64,000 nt of DNA from Mesorhizobium sp. WSM4311. GTDB lineage: Bacteria; Pseudomonadota; Alphaproteobacteria; Rhizobiales; Rhizobiaceae. The notes beneath the pieces are model-generated. The model was not told the DNA's origin. It made no database searches and was given only the letters and a program-made list of their open reading frames with translations. The stretch spans positions 124,001 through 188,000 of the forward strand of contig NZ_NSFV01000007.1 in NCBI RefSeq assembly GCF_002295115.1, written 5' to 3'. Below are positions 1 to 8,495 of this stretch, one piece after another; the stretch's first letter is position 1, and the number at the start of each line of letters is the position of its first letter. The position numbers were made by a program, and so were the translations under genes.

Positions 1-144
1 GAGGTCGCGCGCGAGATGGCCGCCAAGGCCCGGGACGAGAATGCCAGGCTTGCCGCCCGCATCGAAGCGCTCGAGGCGAAGCTCGCCGAACTCGCCGGCG
101 ATGCCGCACCAGCGGCGGCGGCGAAGCCCCGCGCAAAAAAATAA
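1..144 (+). CDS. ubiK: UbiK-family (BMFP) accessory factor, C-terminal 47 residues
   Basis: The window opens inside this reading frame, which runs from base 1 to a TAA stop at 142-144. The visible peptide is a charged, Ala/Glu/Arg/Lys-rich amphipathic helix with heptad character, then a low-complexity Ala-Pro-Lys tail ending in lysines. That is the usual C-terminus of the short BMFP/UbiK coiled-coil proteins, which assist ubiquinone biosynthesis in other proteobacteria and bind membranes. The assignment also rests on my recollection that rhizobial genomes place this gene before a YbjN-like gene, as here. The N-terminal part lies outside the window. Confidence 0.6.
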   Translation, partial: EVAREMAAKARDENARLAARIEALEAKLAELAGDAAPAAAAKPRAKK

Positions 145-467
145 TCGTTAAACTTTTCCACATAGTCCGATCCTGAAAATCGCTTTGCCGTGAATCGCTT
201 AACGGCATTGCATGAATCTTTGTGACAGCGCCTTTCCACATGCGAATGACGCAGTGCGAAAAATTGGGCTGTTCACGCGACTCCCGATCAATAGACTGAA
301 TTTGTTGCATGATTCGGAGCAGGGTCATGCGGCCGGGCGGTGGGGTCCGGTCTGGGGTCTTTGCGTCGAGAAGTCCTGGCCGTCCGAGTTCTAGATCAGA
401 TTGTTCGTTGTGTGTGCCCTCCCGCGGAGCGTGTGGCGGCGCTCCTCAGAACGACAGGAAGCATTCC
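145..467. other. Intergenic region between ubiK and the ybjN-like gene
   Basis: These 323 bases hold no convincing gene. A 60-codon frame at 212-394 has no family resemblance that I recognise and no good ribosome binding site. The first half is relatively AT-rich and is the likely promoter region for the downstream gene. I see no strong hairpin followed by a T run. Confidence 0.4.
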
Positions 468-968
468 ATGGAACTTCTCGAACTCGAATTCTCCCGCGAA
501 ATCCATCCGGTGGATGTTATCGAGCAGGTGGCCCACAACAATGACTGGTCCTTCGAACGGGCCGGCGACGATGAAATTTCGATCTCGGTCGCAGGCAGTT
601 GGACCGACTATCACGTCTCCTTCTCCTGGATGGAGGATTTCGAGGCGCTGCACCTGGCCTGCGCCTTCGACATCAAGGTGCCGGAGACCCGCGCGCTGGA
701 AGTGATGCGGCTGTTGTCGCTGATCAACGAACAGATGCTGTTCGGCCATTTCGACCTCTGGGAGCAGGAAGGCGCGATCATGTTCCGCCAGTCGCTGCTT
801 TTGGCCGGTGGCGTCGAGCCGTCGAGCCAGCAGGTCGAGGTGCTTTTGTCCTCTGCGCTGGAAGCCTGTGAATGCTATTTCCAGGCGTTCCAGTTCGTCG
901 TCTGGTCGGGAACCTCGGCCAAGGACGCGCTGGCCGGCGTGCTGTTCGAGACCTACGGCAACGCCTGA
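468..968 (+). CDS. YbjN domain-containing protein
   Basis: A 166-residue cytoplasmic protein with no signal peptide or membrane segment. The acidic, aromatic-rich sequence, with the block FDLWEQEGAIMFRQSLLLAG near residues 89-108, resembles the YbjN fold, which is related to type III secretion chaperones and has no settled biochemical role. The ATG at 468 is chosen because an AGGAA-type ribosome binding site lies just upstream and the family similarity begins there; the in-frame extension back to 309 looks non-coding. It lies 10 bases before a CsaA-like gene, so the two are probably co-transcribed. Rhizobial relatives often have proC in this neighbourhood; it is absent here. Confidence 0.75.
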   Translation: MELLELEFSREIHPVDVIEQVAHNNDWSFERAGDDEISISVAGSWTDYHVSFSWMEDFEALHLACAFDIKVPETRALEVMRLLSLINEQMLFGHFDLWEQEGAIMFRQSLLLAGGVEPSSQQVEVLLSSALEACECYFQAFQFVVWSGTSAKDALAGVLFETYGNA

Positions 969-978
969 GTCGCACTGG

Positions 979-1338
979 ATGAGTTCAAGCACCACGCGAA
1001 AGCCCGAAATCAGCTTCGCCGATTTCGATCGTGTCGACATCCGTGCCGGCACGATAATCGAAGCAGAGCCGTTCCCCGAGGCGCGCAAGCCGGCATTCAA
1101 GCTGAAGATCGATTTCGGGCCTGAGATCGGTATCAAGAAATCATCGGCGCAGATCACCAAATACTATACGCCCGAGACGCTGGTCGGCCGGCAGGTCTTC
1201 GCCGTGGTCAATTTTCCGCCGCGTCAGATCGGCCCGTTCATGTCGGAAGTGCTGACGCTCGGCTTTCCCGACGAGGAGGGCGCCGTGGTGCTCGGCGCCA
1301 TCGAGCGCAAGGTGCCGGACGGCGGGCGGTTGTTCTAG
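979..1338 (+). CDS. csaA: CsaA-like tRNA-binding domain protein
   Basis: A 119-residue stand-alone OB-fold tRNA-binding domain. The order DFDRVDIRAGTI near residues 13-24, then FKLKIDFG, then QVFAVVNFPPRQIG and FMSEVLTLGF, follows CsaA and the tRNA-binding appendix of methionyl- and phenylalanyl-tRNA synthetases. CsaA of Bacillus is described as a chaperone or export-related protein that binds tRNA; the role in rhizobia is not settled. The ATG at 979 is 10 bases after the ybjN-like stop. No terminator with a T run follows. Confidence 0.8.
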   Translation: MSSSTTRKPEISFADFDRVDIRAGTIIEAEPFPEARKPAFKLKIDFGPEIGIKKSSAQITKYYTPETLVGRQVFAVVNFPPRQIGPFMSEVLTLGFPDEEGAVVLGAIERKVPDGGRLF

Positions 1339-1407
1339 AATTTTACCCCCGCCTGCTCAAAAGAACCTCGCCTGGCGCAGCGCTGTCAGGACGCCCGGCG
1401 GGCGCCG

Positions 1408-2349
1408 TCATGGCGGCACAGCCGACCGGATTGAAGCGCTAGCTGGTGGCCGAAACGCGCCGAGAATGGTTCCGACCGTTGCGGCCGAGAGTACGAGATG
1501 GAGGATGTCGAACGGCCAGGCGAGTCCGAAATGCACCAGCATAAGGGTCAGGAAGGAAGGCGACGCCGCATCCGTAGGAATGAGAATCAAGGCTCCGGCC
1601 AGGACCAGCCCATACTTGACTATGGCAACTATTGCGAAAACGATGAACATTATGACGAGGAAACGCAGATGATTGCCATCTAGCGCGCGCCAGCACCCGA
1701 TTGGATCAAACGATCCTGTCCAGAGAAAATCACCGACAAAAAGATATGTCCAGACAAGTACGAAAGCACCCGCCAACAGGTTGAAGACTCCCATCGCCGA
1801 CACCCAATGCGCCACGTCCTCAGGGTTGAGCGGTAGGTCACGTGTGGCCAGCAGGGCCGCAAGCAGTCTGTGCTCGCCGGCGACGGCAAAGCCGCAAACA
1901 AGCTGGATCACTGCGAGAAGCAACGCAGCCAAGAGAATCCGCTGGCCAAGCTCAAAGCGCATGCCCGGGATAGCGTAGCGTTTGACACGTTCAACGCCGC
2001 GCCGAACAACGACACGGCCGCGCTCGGGCGCGTTTGCCATGCGGTCCAGAACGAACGCAATGACCATCGCCGAGAACGGCGCCGCCACAATCGCGGAAAG
2101 CCAGGTCCTGGAGTCAAAGCCTCGCGATAGAAGCCAGCCAGGCACCTGCCCCGGATTGGCAAAGAGAATAAGAGCAAGCGCCGCCAGACAGAGCGTCGTC
2201 AGAAAGCAGGGAAACCAGGCGGCCACGAAGAGTGGCCAGGCATTCGCACGGCAATAGCCGAACACCTTCGCAACGGTCCTGCTGATGCGCAAGACGCGAC
2301 GCTTCGGCGATACGGCAGGCGACTGGTCCAGCGTTGAAATCGGTGTCAA
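1408..2349 (-). CDS. Integral membrane protein of unknown function
   Basis: A 313-residue protein with six predicted hydrophobic segments (about residues 39-63, 82-101, 137-157, 184-206, 228-257 and 268-297) and a basic loop near 107-128. I recognise no catalytic motif or family. It could be a YciC/DUF-type multi-spanning membrane protein. The longest frame starts at a TTG with only a weak ribosome binding site, so the true start may differ. Upstream lie 233 bases with no gene, and the next gene on this strand encodes a glycosyltransferase. Confidence 0.6.
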   Translation of the reverse strand: MTPISTLDQSPAVSPKRRVLRISRTVAKVFGYCRANAWPLFVAAWFPCFLTTLCLAALALILFANPGQVPGWLLSRGFDSRTWLSAIVAAPFSAMVIAFVLDRMANAPERGRVVVRRGVERVKRYAIPGMRFELGQRILLAALLLAVIQLVCGFAVAGEHRLLAALLATRDLPLNPEDVAHWVSAMGVFNLLAGAFVLVWTYLFVGDFLWTGSFDPIGCWRALDGNHLRFLVIMFIVFAIVAIVKYGLVLAGALILIPTDAASPSFLTLMLVHFGLAWPFDILHLVLSAATVGTILGAFRPPASASIRSAVPP

Positions 2350-2582
2350 TCCCGCAGCGAACTACAGATGCAGAATAATGCACCGCAAGGAACTGTCGCG
2401 CAAGCTCTCGCAAGGAGCGCGCTCACGGGAACTAAAGCTTGCCGGTGCACGATCTTCCAATGCATTCCATCAACTTCACGCGGAAGACTTGTCTAAAAGT
2501 ATCGGCAAGTTGTCGAAGGTCTGGATTTCCTGAAGGAAACGCATGAGTGGGCGCCATCGAAGAGGTCACACAACTGCCGCCG

Positions 2583-3605
2583 TCAGGCCGCCAGCTTGCG
2601 CGTCCTGCCGAGCGCTTCCTCGACCGTGTCGAGGAACATCTCGGCGCAAGCCTTCCAGCTGTAGCGCAGGGCGCGTTCCCGCGCCTGGCCGCGGTCGACC
2701 TCGAGGGCGGCGAGCGCGGCTTCGCGCAAATCGTTGGAGACCGCGCCGCCAAAGCCGTCGCCGACAATGTCGATCGGTCCGGTCACCGGATAGGCGGCGA
2801 CTGGTGTGCCGCTGGCCAGCGCTTCGATGATGACGTTGCCGAAGGTGTCGGTGCGGCTGGGGAAGACGAAGACATCGGCCGAGGCATAGATCTCCGCCAG
2901 TTCGTCATTGGGGCGATGGCCGAGGAAATGCGCGTTGGAGTAGCGGGCCTTCAGCTTGGCGAGCTCCGGTCCCTCGCCGACGATCACCTTGCTGCCGGGC
3001 AGGTCGAGGTCGAGGAACGCGGAGAGGTTCTTCTCGATGGCGACGCGGCCGACGCAGAGGAAGACCGGGCCGGGGAGGCCGAGCTCCTTGCGCTTGTCCG
3101 GGCGGAAATGGTCGGTGTCGACGCCGCGCGTCCATGGCCTCAGCTTGTTGAAGCCGCGCGCCGAAAGGTCGTCGGCGAGCGACTGGGTGGCGACCAGCGT
3201 GCCCTGGCCGGAATTGTGGAAGTCGCGCAGCCAGCGATAGGCCCAGCTTTCCGGCACTGGCAGGCGGGCGCTGAGATATTCGGGAAAGCGCGTATGATAG
3301 CTGGTGGTGAACGGCCGGCCGGCATTGCGGCAATAGCGCCGCGCCATGATGCCCAGCGGTCCTTCGGTGACGATGTGGATATGGTCGGCCTTGTAGGCGT
3401 CGATCAGGCGCGCGACATGGCCTGGCGTGGTCAGCGCCAGCCTGATGTCGGGGTAGGTCGGCAGGGGCAGCGTGCGAAAGATGTTGGGTGTCAGAAAATC
3501 CACCGCGACGTCGAAGGATTTCAGCGTTTCGGTGAGCCGCTCCAGCGTGTGGACGACGCCGTTGACTTGCGGGCGCCAGGCGTCGGTGACCATCAATATG
3601 CGCAT
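2583..3605 (-). CDS. Glycosyltransferase family 4 protein
   Basis: A 340-residue GT-B fold retaining glycosyltransferase. The N-terminus (DAWRPQVNGVVHTLERL) is the acceptor-domain start typical of GT4 lipid and mannosyl transferases such as MgtA/SqdX-like enzymes. The donor half carries FLCVGRVAIEKN and SRTDTFGNVIIEALASG (about residues 250-267), the E-x7-E-type nucleotide-sugar site. No membrane segment is visible, so it probably acts at the inner face of the membrane on lipid or polysaccharide acceptors. The ATG at 3605 follows an AAAGGG-type ribosome binding site. Donor and acceptor cannot be read from sequence. Confidence 0.85.
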   Translation of the reverse strand: MRILMVTDAWRPQVNGVVHTLERLTETLKSFDVAVDFLTPNIFRTLPLPTYPDIRLALTTPGHVARLIDAYKADHIHIVTEGPLGIMARRYCRNAGRPFTTSYHTRFPEYLSARLPVPESWAYRWLRDFHNSGQGTLVATQSLADDLSARGFNKLRPWTRGVDTDHFRPDKRKELGLPGPVFLCVGRVAIEKNLSAFLDLDLPGSKVIVGEGPELAKLKARYSNAHFLGHRPNDELAEIYASADVFVFPSRTDTFGNVIIEALASGTPVAAYPVTGPIDIVGDGFGGAVSNDLREAALAALEVDRGQARERALRYSWKACAEMFLDTVEEALGRTRKLAA

Positions 3606-3813
3606 GGCGGCCCTTTGCTGGAAAGGTCGACGGCAGCCTTGAGACGATGCCGGAACGGCGACCAGCCGGCGGGCCTCGCTTCGCTCCAGCGCACCCGGGC
3701 GGGCACGGGATCGAAATGGGGCGGCAAGGCCGAATCAAGTGATGTCGCGCGTTTCATGCGCGCTCTTCACCATGATTTCATGACGGGCGGATGAAGCCCG
3801 ATGTTTGGCCAGC

Positions 3814-5229
3814 CTAGGCTGGAACCTTGATCACCGCGCGCAGGCCGCCGAGCGGACTGTCGTCGAGGGTGATGTCGCCGCCATGGCTGCGGGCGATGTC
3901 GCGGGCGATCGACAGGCCGAGCCCGGTGCCGCTGGAATCGAGGTTGCGGGCTTCGTCGAGCCGCACGAAGGGTTTGAACACGTCCTCGCGCCTGTCGGCC
4001 GGAATGCCGGGACCGTTGTCGTCGACGGTGACCACGAGCGAGCCACGGCCGTGATCGGCGCTGACCTCCACCGTCTTGGCATAGCGGAAGGCATTGCCGA
4101 TGACGTTGGACAACAGCCGCGCGAAGGCGTTCGGCCGCACATGCACGGTCGGATCACCGGAAAGCGTCGTCGACAGCTTGCATTTGCGCAAGGCGGCCTC
4201 GTCGCTGAGCTTCTGGAAATAGGCTTCGAGATCGAAACGTCCCGGATCCTCCGAGGCTTCGCCGCGGGCAAAGGCGAGATAGCCTTCCAGCATCGACTGC
4301 ATGTCGTCGATGTCCTGGTTGAGCGCCGCCTTGGTCTCGGCCTTGCCGCCGGCCAGCGCCAGCTGCAGCTTGAAGCGGGTGAGGATGGTCCTGAGATCAT
4401 GGCTGACGCCGGTAAGCATGGCGGTGCGCTGGTCGATCTGGCGCTCGATGCGCTCGCGCATCTGGATGAAGGCAAAGCCGGCGCGGCGCACCTCCTCGGC
4501 GCCGCGCGGGCGAAAATCGCGCGGCATCGGCCGGCCCTTGCCGAAGCTTTCGGCGGCCTCGGCAAGCGTCAGGATCGGCCGGATCTGATTGCGCAGGAAG
4601 GGGATGGCGATCATCAGCAGCACCAGCGAGGTGCCGACCATCCAGATCAGGAAGATGTGGGTGTTGGAGGCATAGGCCTGGCTGCGGCGCACGAAGACGC
4701 GCAGCACCTTGTTCTCGAGCTGGACGCGCACCTCGACGATGTTGGAATTGCCGACCGTGTCGATCCAGAACGGCCGGTTTATCTGGCGGGTGATCTCGGC
4801 CGAGAGAACGTCGTCGAGGATCGAGAAGAACGGTTTCGGACCGGGCGGCGGCAAGGGATCCGGCGGCAGCAGATCGACCTTCAGCTGCATGCGGTCCTGG
4901 GCGATGCGGATGACGTTGGCGTAGTCGGCGTCGTGCGGGTAGGTCTCGATCAGGTCGATGATGGCGGCGATGTCGCGCACGGTCGCCTGCGACAGGCGCT
5001 GGGTCACCGTTGCCCAATGGCGCTCCATGAAGACGAAGGCGACCACCGATTGCAGAAGGATCATCGGCGCGATGACGATGATCAGCGAGCGCGCGTAAAG
5101 GCGCTTGGGCATGTAAAGCGAAATCAGGCGCCAGAACCGGTTCCAGATGCGCGGCACCGCCTTGAGCGTTCGCGTGGCGCGTGCGCTCAAGCCGTCAGGT
5201 CCCGGCCCTTCCAGTTGCGTCGTTGCCAT
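3814..5229 (-). CDS. EnvZ-like sensor histidine kinase
   Basis: A 471-residue membrane sensor kinase. Order: cytoplasmic N-terminus, TM1 (48-68), periplasmic loop of about 120 residues with a proline-rich stretch near 121-132, TM2 (193-213), HAMP, dimerisation helix with phosphoacceptor His277 in GVSHDLRT, then the ATPase domain with Asn379 (N box), DDNGPGIP (403-410) and GTGLGLS (434-440). All catalytic boxes look intact. It follows a PetR-like response regulator on the same strand, separated by about 150 bases containing two palindromic repeats. It is the probable cognate kinase of that regulator; the ligand is unknown. Confidence 0.9.
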   Translation of the reverse strand: MATTQLEGPGPDGLSARATRTLKAVPRIWNRFWRLISLYMPKRLYARSLIIVIAPMILLQSVVAFVFMERHWATVTQRLSQATVRDIAAIIDLIETYPHDADYANVIRIAQDRMQLKVDLLPPDPLPPPGPKPFFSILDDVLSAEITRQINRPFWIDTVGNSNIVEVRVQLENKVLRVFVRRSQAYASNTHIFLIWMVGTSLVLLMIAIPFLRNQIRPILTLAEAAESFGKGRPMPRDFRPRGAEEVRRAGFAFIQMRERIERQIDQRTAMLTGVSHDLRTILTRFKLQLALAGGKAETKAALNQDIDDMQSMLEGYLAFARGEASEDPGRFDLEAYFQKLSDEAALRKCKLSTTLSGDPTVHVRPNAFARLLSNVIGNAFRYAKTVEVSADHGRGSLVVTVDDNGPGIPADRREDVFKPFVRLDEARNLDSSGTGLGLSIARDIARSHGGDITLDDSPLGGLRAVIKVPA

Positions 5230-5256
5230 TGGCTCTTTTCATTTCGTCCGCGGCAC

Positions 5257-5297
5257 TAGATCAGAACGACGTTTGGTTCAATCGCCATCCTGATCTA
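5257..5297. repeat. Palindromic repeat, TAGATCAG/CTGATCTA type
   Basis: Perfect 8-base inverted arms TAGATCAG and CTGATCTA enclose 25 bases. It sits between the histidine kinase and its response regulator. The arms resemble one class of short intergenic palindromes I recall from Rhizobiales genomes. It abuts a second palindrome at 5311-5355, so the pair forms a small mosaic. Confidence 0.6.
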
Positions 5298-5310
5298 ACT
5301 CTTTGTTAAA

Positions 5311-5355
5311 GCATGGTCTTTTCCGAAAACCGGTTCCCGCTTTTCGGGATCATGC
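5311..5355. repeat. Palindromic repeat, GCATGNTC...GATCATGC type
   Basis: A 45-base imperfect palindrome. Outer arms are GCATGGTC and GATCATGC, inner arms CCGAAAAC and TTTTCGGG, with CGGTTCCCGC at the centre. It shares layout (GCATG arm, CCRAAAACCG, spacer, TTTTSGG, CATGC arm) with the GCATGTCG palindromes elsewhere in this window. It lies in the transcribed gap between the response regulator and kinase genes and could fold in the mRNA. Confidence 0.7.
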
Positions 5356-5376
5356 TCCAGAGCCGCGTCCGGCATT

Positions 5377-6096
5377 CTATTCCACGCTGAGCCGATACCC
5401 AATACCGCGCACGGTCTGCAGCCAGACAGGATTGGACGGATCGCGCTCGATCTTGCGGCGCAGCCGGTTGATCTGCACGTCGATGGTGCGCTCGCCGACC
5501 TCCGAATCGTCGCCGACCAGTTCGTGGCGCGGGATGGTCTCGCCGGCCCGCGCGGCAAAGATCGCCAGGATCTCCTGCTCGCGATCGGTCAGCTTCAGCG
5601 CCTCGCCGCCGCGCTTCAGTTCGCGCCTGGCGATCTGGAACGTGTAGGGACCGAAGACCAGCTGTTCGACCTTGGGCGTGGTCGCGGGGCCGCCGCGGCG
5701 CAGGATGTTGTTGATGCGCAGGATCAGCTCACGCGGATCGAAGGGTTTTGGCAGATAGTCGTCGGCGCCGGCCTCGAGCCCTAGGATGCGGCTGTCGGTT
5801 TCCGAAAGCGCGGTCAGCATCAGGATCGGCACGTTCTTTTCGGCGCGCAGCGATTTGGTGAGATCGACGCCGCTTTCGCCGGGCATCATGACATCGAGCA
5901 CAAGCAGGTCGAAGTCGAGTCCGGCGAGCTTGCGCCTGGCCTCGCCGGCATTGCCGGCGACGGTGACGCGAAAGCCGTTTTCGGTCAGATACTGTTTGAG
6001 AAGATTGCGGATGCGGGTGTCGTCGTCGACCACAAGCAGATGCGGCGCGTCGTCGTCCGGTGCGGCCGCCTGATCGACCCTCTCAGTGCTCTCCAT
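5377..6096 (-). CDS. petR: PetR-like OmpR-family response regulator
   Basis: A 239-residue regulator. The receiver domain has the acidic pair in VVDDD near residue 23, phosphoacceptor Asp68 in LLVLDVMMPG, and Lys117 in YLPKPFD; an OmpR winged helix follows, ending TVRGIGYRLSVE. I start at the ATG at 6096 because AGGAAA lies six bases upstream. This makes it overlap the end of the MarR gene by 14 bases, so the two are translationally linked. In Rhodobacter capsulatus a MarR-type PetP and OmpR-type PetR form such a unit and are needed for growth; the symbol is transferred on that arrangement and is provisional. Confidence 0.85.
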   Translation of the reverse strand: MESTERVDQAAAPDDDAPHLLVVDDDTRIRNLLKQYLTENGFRVTVAGNAGEARRKLAGLDFDLLVLDVMMPGESGVDLTKSLRAEKNVPILMLTALSETDSRILGLEAGADDYLPKPFDPRELILRINNILRRGGPATTPKVEQLVFGPYTFQIARRELKRGGEALKLTDREQEILAIFAARAGETIPRHELVGDDSEVGERTIDVQINRLRRKIERDPSNPVWLQTVRGIGYRLSVE

Positions 6097-6616
6097 GGCT
6101 TTTTCCTGACATTTTTGCGGACCCAACGTCGATCTGAGCTCTCAGTTCCGGATTGACCATCGCTTCGAGGAAGCGTTCCACCAAGGCCCGTTCGGTGGCG
6201 CCGGAATCTTCCAATGCAGCACGGATGCGGCGTGACTGTGGCCGCGCCAGGGCGAGCGCCAGCGCGCGGCCCTTGGCGGTGGGATAGAGTTCGCGCTGGC
6301 GGCGGTCGCGCGGACCTTGCAATTGCACGACATGGTCGGTGTCGATCAGCTGCTTCAGCACGCGCGCCAGGCTCTGTTTGGTGATCTTCAACACGTCGAG
6401 CAGTTCGGCGACCGTCAGCCCCGGCCGGCGGTTGACGAAATGCAGCACCCTATGGTGGGCGCGGCCGAAGCCATAGTCGGCCAGGATCTGGTCGGGATCG
6501 GAGGTGAAGTCGCGATAGGCAAAGAAGAACAGTTCGATGATGGCGAAGTCTATGCCGTCCTCGACTGACATCGCGGTCCTGATCGGCTTTCCGGCGGCTG
6601 GGCTTCGATCCGTCAT
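6083..6616 (-). CDS. petP: PetP-like MarR-family transcriptional regulator
   Basis: A 177-residue winged-helix regulator of MarR type. The recognition region reads LTVAELLDVLKITKQSLARV, followed by the wing GPRDRRQRELYPT. The ATG at 6616 is preferred: GGAG lies five bases upstream. The frame could extend to 6805, but that part has no family character. It overlaps the petR-like gene downstream. It is divergent from ilvE, and the shared upstream region holds a GTCA-TGAC palindrome that may be its operator. Confidence 0.8.
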   Translation of the reverse strand: MTDRSPAAGKPIRTAMSVEDGIDFAIIELFFFAYRDFTSDPDQILADYGFGRAHHRVLHFVNRRPGLTVAELLDVLKITKQSLARVLKQLIDTDHVVQLQGPRDRRQRELYPTAKGRALALALARPQSRRIRAALEDSGATERALVERFLEAMVNPELRAQIDVGSAKMSGKSHGEH

Positions 6617-6643
6617 CATTTCTCCATGGGAACGGGAGATTAT

Positions 6644-6682
6644 GTCAGTACTATTGACGTAATTTCCCCGCAATGGTAATTT
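6644..6682 (+). promoter_or_regulatory. Candidate ilvE promoter overlapping a possible MarR operator
   Basis: GTCAGTACTATTGAC (6644-6658) is an inverted repeat with GTCA/TGAC ends. Its right arm overlaps a promoter-like TTGACG (6654-6659), then a 17-base gap, then TAATTT (6677-6682) directed toward ilvE. The palindrome is also 28 bases upstream of the MarR-family start on the other strand. The overlap suggests a repressor site, but no experiment is known to me. Confidence 0.4.
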
Positions 6683-6877
6683 TTGACAAGCTTTTGGGCG
6701 GATTGCGAACGAAAAGGCAAGGCAGGCCGGTTTTTCCGGAACTTCCTGAGTTTGCCAGAGCGCGATTATCCGCCTACGCTTCGCAACACCGGCCGGCGTC
6801 TCCAATCACACGGCGCGGCCAAAAAGAACACGCTACGACACCAAGGATATGCGGGCCGCGACCCGCGGGAGGTTACC

Positions 6878-7771
6878 ATGGCATCCGTTCCCTTCGATCA
6901 ACTGGACGGCTTCATCTGGATGAATGGCGAATTCGTTGCGTGGGGCGACGCCAAGATCCATGTTCTGACGCACGGTCTGCACTATGCCAGCGCGGTCTTC
7001 GAGGGCGAGCGCGCCTATGGCGGCGAGATCTTCAAGCTCAACGAGCACACCGAGCGCCTGCATGAATCGGCCCGCCTGCTCGGCTTCAAGATTCCCTATT
7101 CGGTCACCGAGCTCAACGACGCCTCGACCACGCTGTTGAAGAAGCAAGGGTTCCAGGACGCCTATGTCCGGCCGATCGCATGGCGCGGCAGCGAGCAGAT
7201 GGGCGTTTCGGCGCAGAACAACCGCATCAACGTCGCCATCGCCATCTGGCAGTGGCCGAGCTATTTCGATCCGGCGCAGAAGGTGAAAGGCATCCGCCTC
7301 GATGTCGCGGAATGGCGCCGACCCGACCCGCGCACGGCGCCGTCGAAGTCGAAGGCCGCCGGCCTCTACATGATCTGCACCATGTCCAAGCACGCCGCCG
7401 AAGCAAAAGGCTATGCCGACGCCATGATGCTCGACTGGCGCGGCCAGGTCGCCGAGGCAACCGGTGCCAACATCTTCTTCGTCAAGGACGGCAAGATCCA
7501 TACGCCCAAGCCCGACTGCTTCCTCGACGGCATCACCCGCCGCACGGTCATTGGGCTCGCCAGGGACCGTGGCCTGGACGTAATCGAACGCGCCATCCTG
7601 CCGGAAGAACTCGAAAGCTTCGAACAATGCTTCCTGACCGGAACGGCGGCGGAAGTAACGCCGGTTTCGGAGATCGGCCCTTACCGATTCGAGGTTGGCG
7701 AAATCGCCAAGAACCTTATGAATGACTATTCTGCGGCCGTTCAGCCGAAGCACGCAATCGCCGCAGAATAA
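6878..7771 (+). CDS. ilvE: Branched-chain amino acid aminotransferase
   Basis: A 297-residue fold-type IV PLP enzyme that interconverts leucine, isoleucine and valine with their 2-oxo acids. It shows HGLHYASAVFEGERAY near residues 32-47 and Lys159 in SKAAGLY, the expected Schiff-base lysine at the same number as in E. coli IlvE. EATGANIFFV (193-202) and FLTGTAAEVTPV complete the family pattern. The ATG at 6878 follows GGGAGGT; the longer frame from 6683 is mostly leader. It is divergent from the petPR-like genes and ends at a strong terminator. Confidence 0.93.
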   Translation: MASVPFDQLDGFIWMNGEFVAWGDAKIHVLTHGLHYASAVFEGERAYGGEIFKLNEHTERLHESARLLGFKIPYSVTELNDASTTLLKKQGFQDAYVRPIAWRGSEQMGVSAQNNRINVAIAIWQWPSYFDPAQKVKGIRLDVAEWRRPDPRTAPSKSKAAGLYMICTMSKHAAEAKGYADAMMLDWRGQVAEATGANIFFVKDGKIHTPKPDCFLDGITRRTVIGLARDRGLDVIERAILPEELESFEQCFLTGTAAEVTPVSEIGPYRFEVGEIAKNLMNDYSAAVQPKHAIAAE

Positions 7772-7798
7772 CAATAGTCACAGCTTTTCGCGCAAGCA

Positions 7799-7825
7799 GG
7801 GGCGGTTTTCGGGCCGCCCCTTTTA
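7799..7825 (+). terminator. Rho-independent terminator of ilvE
   Basis: Stem GGGGCGG/CCGCCCC with an 8-base loop (TTTTCGGG), immediately followed by TTTTATTT. It starts 28 bases after the ilvE stop. Confidence 0.85.
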
Positions 7826-7916
7826 TTTCAGCGTTTCTGCATTTGACTTTCAGTCAATTCGGCGTCTCATGATGGTGTCGGCCCGGGAGGCTGGCAGCTA
7901 TGGAGGGACTAATCAT

Positions 7917-8228
7917 ATGGAAACGCTTCTTCCGATCATTGTACAGGTGATTACGGGTATCATCGGTGGTCAGGCGGTCGGTGTTGCACTCAAGAACGCG
8001 GCGATGGGCCAGCTTCCCAAAATCCTGGGTGGCGCCATTGGCGGCGTCGGCGGCGCGGCAATCCTCGGCAGCCTGCTTGGCGGCGGCGCGGTTGATCCGG
8101 CAGCGGCCGCTGCAGCGACTAGCGGTCTCGGCAGTGCGCTCAACCTCAACAACATCGTCGGCGGCGCCGGCGGCGGCGCGATCCTGACCGGCATCATCGG
8201 CGCTGTCATGGGCGCCATGAAGAAGTAA
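7917..8228 (+). CDS. Small glycine-rich membrane protein of unknown function
   Basis: A 103-residue hydrophobic protein rich in Gly and Ala. Repeated glycine-zipper spacing (GGAIGGVGGAAILGSLLGGG, residues 38-57; GGAGGGAILTGIIGAVMG near 82-99) suggests packed transmembrane helices or membrane association. An Ala-rich linker lies between. The ATG at 7917 is preceded by TGGAGGG. It has its own terminator, so it is probably monocistronic. I recall similar unnamed proteins in Mesorhizobium but no function. Confidence 0.7.
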   Translation: METLLPIIVQVITGIIGGQAVGVALKNAAMGQLPKILGGAIGGVGGAAILGSLLGGGAVDPAAAAAATSGLGSALNLNNIVGGAGGGAILTGIIGAVMGAMKK

Positions 8229-8251
8229 GCCTGACGGTCTCAGGTTTGTTC

Positions 8252-8277
8252 AAATGGGCGGCTTCGGCCGCCCATTT
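8252..8277 (+). terminator. Rho-independent terminator after the glycine-rich gene
   Basis: An 11-bp stem AAATGGGCGGC/GCCGCCCATTT closed by a TTCG tetraloop, with T-rich sequence after it. It lies 24 bases downstream of the stop codon. Confidence 0.85.
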
Positions 8278-8338
8278 CTGTTTCTGCAACGACTGACTGT
8301 TCGTGTTTCGAGCGTGGACGCCCTTCATTCGCGCCGCC

Positions 8339-8377
8339 GGAGTGGTTCATCGTTTCAAGGAAACGCAGAACCACTCC
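8339..8377. repeat. 39-base palindromic repeat
   Basis: Perfect outer arms GGAGTGGTTC and GAACCACTCC with inner arms CGTTTC and GAAACG form a nearly continuous hairpin. There is no T run, so a mobile intergenic repeat is more likely than a terminator. It is followed at once by a different palindrome. Confidence 0.7.
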
Positions 8378-8393
8378 GTCTCTTTATTTTGAC

Positions 8394-8450
8394 GCAATTC
8401 CCAAGGGAAAGCGCTACGCGCTTTTCCCGGGAAAACCGTCTCACACTTTG
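8394..8450. repeat. CAATTCC-type palindromic repeat, copy 1
   Basis: The segment reads CAATTCCCAAGGGAAA, then a GCGCTACGCGC core, then TTTTCCCGGGAAAACCG and CACACTTTGCCTGG. It contains a hairpin GGGAAA-GCGC/GCGC-TTTTCCC at 8405-8428 and shares its CAATTCCC and GGGAAAACCG blocks with 31600-31641. It lies in the leader region of the metallo-hydrolase gene. Confidence 0.55.
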
Positions 8451-8495
8451 CCTGGAAGTGTTCTACATCACCGCGTGAACATCGAAAGGACGATC

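Noticed and set aside
3805..5259. A 484-codon plus-strand frame opposite the histidine kinase
   Set aside because: Low-complexity shadow of a gene with every kinase motif intact on the other strand.
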